From assembly GCA_900768845.1 (NCBI GenBank), contig CAAGEK010000024.1, positions 32,009 through 96,008 of the forward strand: a stretch of DNA of 64,000 nucleotides. The letters run 5' to 3'. Position numbers and translations under genes: made by a program. This stretch comes from Alphaproteobacteria bacterium. Lineage in GTDB: Bacteria; Pseudomonadota; Alphaproteobacteria; CAAGCB01; CAG-977. How positions within the stretch are numbered: position 1 is the stretch's first letter; every line of letters starts with the position of its first letter. The notes beneath the pieces are model-generated. The model was given only the letters and a program-made list of their open reading frames with translations, was not told the origin of the DNA and searched no databases. Shown in pieces: positions 62,069 to 64,000 of the stretch.

Positions 62069-62239
62069 GCCGTCTTTTCAAAGCTTTTTCGCCGTCGCGA
62101 TTCTCGATTCAAAACAATCGCGGCGGCTTTTTGATTCATAAAAAGATGAAGAAATCTTTAAAATCAATTTTTTAGAATAATTCTAAACAAAGGATTTCCG
62201 CGCTTTTTCCTGTCAACAGAAAAAATATTTTTTTGGGGC

Positions 62240-62267
62240 TTGTCAAAAGAGGAAAACACCATATATT
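62240..62267 (+). promoter_or_regulatory. Putative promoter of the NrdD-tail-like gene
   Basis: TTGTCA at 62240-62245 and TATATT at 62262-62267, 16-bp spacing. Confidence 0.5.
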
Positions 62268-62353
62268 GTGGATTTATGGAACGGTTCGACGCTATCCCTA
62301 GTCGGACGTTTCCGGATAAGTTTCTGGTTATCATATTGAAAAGAGTACGGATT

Positions 62354-62548
62354 ATGACAGATTTAACAGAACAGAAAATTGAACTTTCCGATGCGGAACG
62401 CCAACCGTGCGAAGTATGGACGCGTGTGATGGGGTATTTCCGCCCTGTATCGGAGTTCAATATCGGCAAAAAGAGCGAGTATGCGGAACGCACATGCTTT
62501 AAAGAAAGCAAAGCGACGGAATGTATGCTGGACGTTGCGGCCGAATAA
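62354..62548 (+). CDS. Small NrdD C-terminal-like protein
   Basis: 64 residues from the ATG at 62354. The segment CEVWTRVMGYFRPVSEFNIG, then KKSEYAERTCF, matches the C-terminal domain of anaerobic ribonucleoside-triphosphate reductase, where the glycyl-radical loop lies, but the whole protein is only this piece. Such short stand-alone forms are known and annotated by similarity; whether they act with a reductase is not established. No nrdD or nrdG gene is in the window. A promoter and terminator surround it, so it is a single-gene unit. Confidence 0.75.
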   Translation: MTDLTEQKIELSDAERQPCEVWTRVMGYFRPVSEFNIGKKSEYAERTCFKESKATECMLDVAAE

Positions 62549-62565
62549 TTTTATAATCCGTATGA

Positions 62566-62602
62566 AGAAAAGCGGTTTTTGGTAAAACCGCTTTTCTTTT
62601 TG
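62566..62602 (+). terminator. Rho-independent terminator
   Basis: Stem AGAAAAGCGGTTTT / AAAACCGCTTTTCT followed by a T run. Confidence 0.88.
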
Positions 62603-62662
62603 TCTAAAATATGCCTATACTTAATATTAACGGTAGTTATTTGAGAAAGAAGGGGGTCAGTT

Positions 62663-63559
62663 ATGAGTGATGCGAAAGCCGGAAAAAATCAAAAAACGGG
62701 ATTTTGGAAACGCGCCGCTTTACGGATGGGTATCGTTGCCGCCGGCTTGGGAGCGGGGCATACGGCTTCTGCACAGGAAAACACCTCTCTTGAACAACAA
62801 TCGGCGAATATCGAACTGTCTTCTCAAACGGAACGGTCGCAAGATATGTCCCGTGAAGATATCGCAGAATTCCGCCTTTCCGTACAGGAAAATAAACAGG
62901 AATATCAAGCTGAACTGAAAGATATGGCGGAAGAGGTCGTCGCAGATGTCCAAAATTTAAAGGATATGTATGGAAAGCCTCGCCGTAAAGATTATGACAG
63001 CAGGGCGGAATATAAAGATGATTTGAAAGAGTGGAAAAAAGAGCACCATAAACCTTCCAAAAAGGATTTTGCCAATTCGGAAGATTATGACAAGGCGATG
63101 GCGGATTGGCAAAGCAACCGCGAAGAGCGGATTGTGGATAAAATGGACGCTTTGGCCATGATCCAAGGGATGGAGGCTTATGAACAGACGGGGAAACTGG
63201 CCGTTGCGACCGGCGAGATGGCGGCCGACGCGATGGAAACCAATTTGAAGTATGCGGAACGGGCGTCGGAATTAGCTCCGGGGACGAAAGAATACAAAGA
63301 TTTAAAGAAACAATGGGAAAAAGACCTCAGAAAGAGTTCCAGCCTTAAAGAGGCGGAAGCCGAAGCTCGTGCCATGAAAGGAAAAACCGGTTCCGCTCAG
63401 GCATTACAGAAATTGGGGCGTTGTCTGCATAATGAGAAAGCTTTGGATGCCGCGCTTGACAAAGGGATGAACAGGAGCAAAAAAATCATAAATCAAGCCG
63501 ATAAAAATGATCGGAAACTGGCGGCGGCGGCAAAAATCAAAGCTTCTCGAACACGTTAA
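62663..63559 (+). CDS. Secreted or membrane-anchored charged protein, unknown
   Basis: 298 residues. The N-terminal 15 residues are basic, then a hydrophobic segment with cleavage near TASAQEN (WKRAALRMGIVAAGLGAGHT). The rest is very charged and helical, with short repeats KPRRKDYDSRAEYKDDLKEW / KPSKKDFANSEDYDKAMADW that share the pattern KPxxKDxxxxxxYxxxxxxW. A long helix region (about 180-240) and an Ala/Lys-rich end follow. No family recognised. A terminator follows. Confidence 0.78.
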   Translation: MSDAKAGKNQKTGFWKRAALRMGIVAAGLGAGHTASAQENTSLEQQSANIELSSQTERSQDMSREDIAEFRLSVQENKQEYQAELKDMAEEVVADVQNLKDMYGKPRRKDYDSRAEYKDDLKEWKKEHHKPSKKDFANSEDYDKAMADWQSNREERIVDKMDALAMIQGMEAYEQTGKLAVATGEMAADAMETNLKYAERASELAPGTKEYKDLKKQWEKDLRKSSSLKEAEAEARAMKGKTGSAQALQKLGRCLHNEKALDAALDKGMNRSKKIINQADKNDRKLAAAAKIKASRTR

Positions 63560-63575
63560 ACGGTGTCTGTAACCG

Positions 63576-63611
63576 AAAGCGGCTTTATTATAAAGCCGCT
63601 TTGGTATTTTT
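63576..63611 (+). terminator. Rho-independent terminator
   Basis: Stem AAAGCGGCTTTA / TAAAGCCGCTTT followed by T residues. Confidence 0.85.
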
Positions 63612-63722
63612 GTATGCCATAAAAGATGAAATTCTATAAATCCGTTAATTTTTTAAGAAGTTTGCCGACAGGCGAGATGTATAAAACGGCAGAGATGCTT
63701 TTGTAAGCATTTATATGAATTG

Positions 63723-64000
63723 ATGAAAACCGATACCCGAATTTGTTGCGGATGGGGGGGGGGCTTCCGTTTCGATTTGGCTCCGACTTTGGCCGGAACA
63801 GCCAAAGGCTTTACGCAAAATGCGGGATTTTTGACGGCGGTGCAACAGGATCCCGTACTTCAGCGCGTCAAAATGATTGCGGAACCTTGGGACGTCGGCA
63901 TGGGCGGTTATCAGGTCGGGGCTTTTCCTCCGGGGTGGGCGGAATGGAACGACCGTTTCCGTGATACGGTGCGCCTGTTTTGGAAAGGCGATCGCGCCCA
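63723..64000 (+). CDS. glgX: glgX (glycogen debranching) fragment joined at a 10-G tract (partial)
   Basis: Runs past the window end. From about 63762 the frame reads GFRFDLAPTLAG, VKMIAEPWDVGMGGYQVGAF, PPGWAEWNDRFRDTV and RLFWKGDRA, the central catalytic part of GlgX-type debranching enzymes (GFRFDLA holds the GH13 nucleophile Asp; AEPWDVG the acid/base Glu). GlgX needs about 330 more residues upstream, but here the frame begins at an ATG at 63723 with only about 13 residues of unrelated sequence, joined by a run of 10 G (63754-63763). So the N-terminal half is missing, either by gene truncation or by an assembly join at the G run. Confidence 0.78.
   Translation, partial: MKTDTRICCGWGGGFRFDLAPTLAGTAKGFTQNAGFLTAVQQDPVLQRVKMIAEPWDVGMGGYQVGAFPPGWAEWNDRFRDTVRLFWKGDRA

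Overview
The window looks like a chromosomal segment of an uncultured, probably host-associated anaerobic or microaerobic alphaproteobacterium. This is inferred from the gene content: paired YdcH/DUF465 proteins, a MoeA-like/MobA-like fusion, a PfkA-type phosphofructokinase with a PPi-type lysine, a giant 2-hydroxyacyl-CoA dehydratase activase, an NrdD-tail-like small protein, many short-chain flavodoxins, and a moderately low GC content (judged by eye, not computed). Gram-negative envelope genes are present (BamD, a beta-barrel protein ending in Phe, several lipoproteins). No taxonomic search was possible.

Layout. 1-6.5 kb: end of RecQ, a secreted Gly/Asn-rich protein, a GNAT acetyltransferase, an MBL-fold hydrolase, TldD, and phosphofructokinase flanked by two DUF465 genes. 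6.6-9.9 kb: two tandem unknown proteins with an HExxH zincin-like motif, the larger made of repeated degenerate copies of the same module, followed by a 150-bp-period repeat. 10.3-14.5 kb: the 1398-residue dehydratase activase. 14.5-23 kb is accessory and decaying: a phage Mom-like DNA-modification protein next to a tRNA-Lys, three consecutive loci with frameshifts (flavoprotein, OmpA-like protein, unknown), two unknown proteins, a deleted IS with terminal inverted repeats, and tRNA-Pro. 23-30 kb: DUF192 lipoprotein, a membrane-anchored unknown, an orphan Panacea-domain protein, a YdbH/AsmA-like envelope protein and the Moe/Mob fusion. 30.6-36.9 kb: a ribbon-helix-helix-like protein, an ECF sigma/anti-sigma-like/periplasmic sensor operon, an amidohydrolase, an amino-acid ABC transporter without a binding protein, and an MFS/Npt-like transporter. 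36.9-48.4 kb, all on the minus strand: secreted GH13 protein, then ligA-recN-bamD, an unusual aldehyde dehydrogenase, an unknown, and a TPR-methyltransferase. 48.5-53.5 kb: a 1508-residue membrane protein with a degenerate alkaline-phosphatase-like domain and a very long repetitive tail, then a monothiol glutaredoxin. 53.5-56.5 kb: IS200 remnant, long gene-free DNA, a nitrilase gene with one in-frame stop, and an 11-G tract. 56.5-64 kb: small membrane protein, MIF-like tautomerase, lipoprotein, outer-membrane barrel, alpha/beta hydrolase, cysE, tRNA-Met, TfoX-like protein, flavodoxin, NrdD-tail-like protein, a secreted unknown, and a glgX fragment that begins at a 10-G tract.

Functional links seen in gene spacing: ligA/recN and the ABC permease/ATPase pair overlap by 4 bp (ATGA); sigma/anti-sigma also overlap by 4 bp, with the sensor 25 bp behind. 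No CRISPR array, complete prophage or complete secretion system was seen. The most unusual items are the multi-copy zincin-like proteins, the Mom-like protein, the aldehyde dehydrogenase lacking its glutamate, and the giant sulfatase-fold protein with a histone-H1-like tail.
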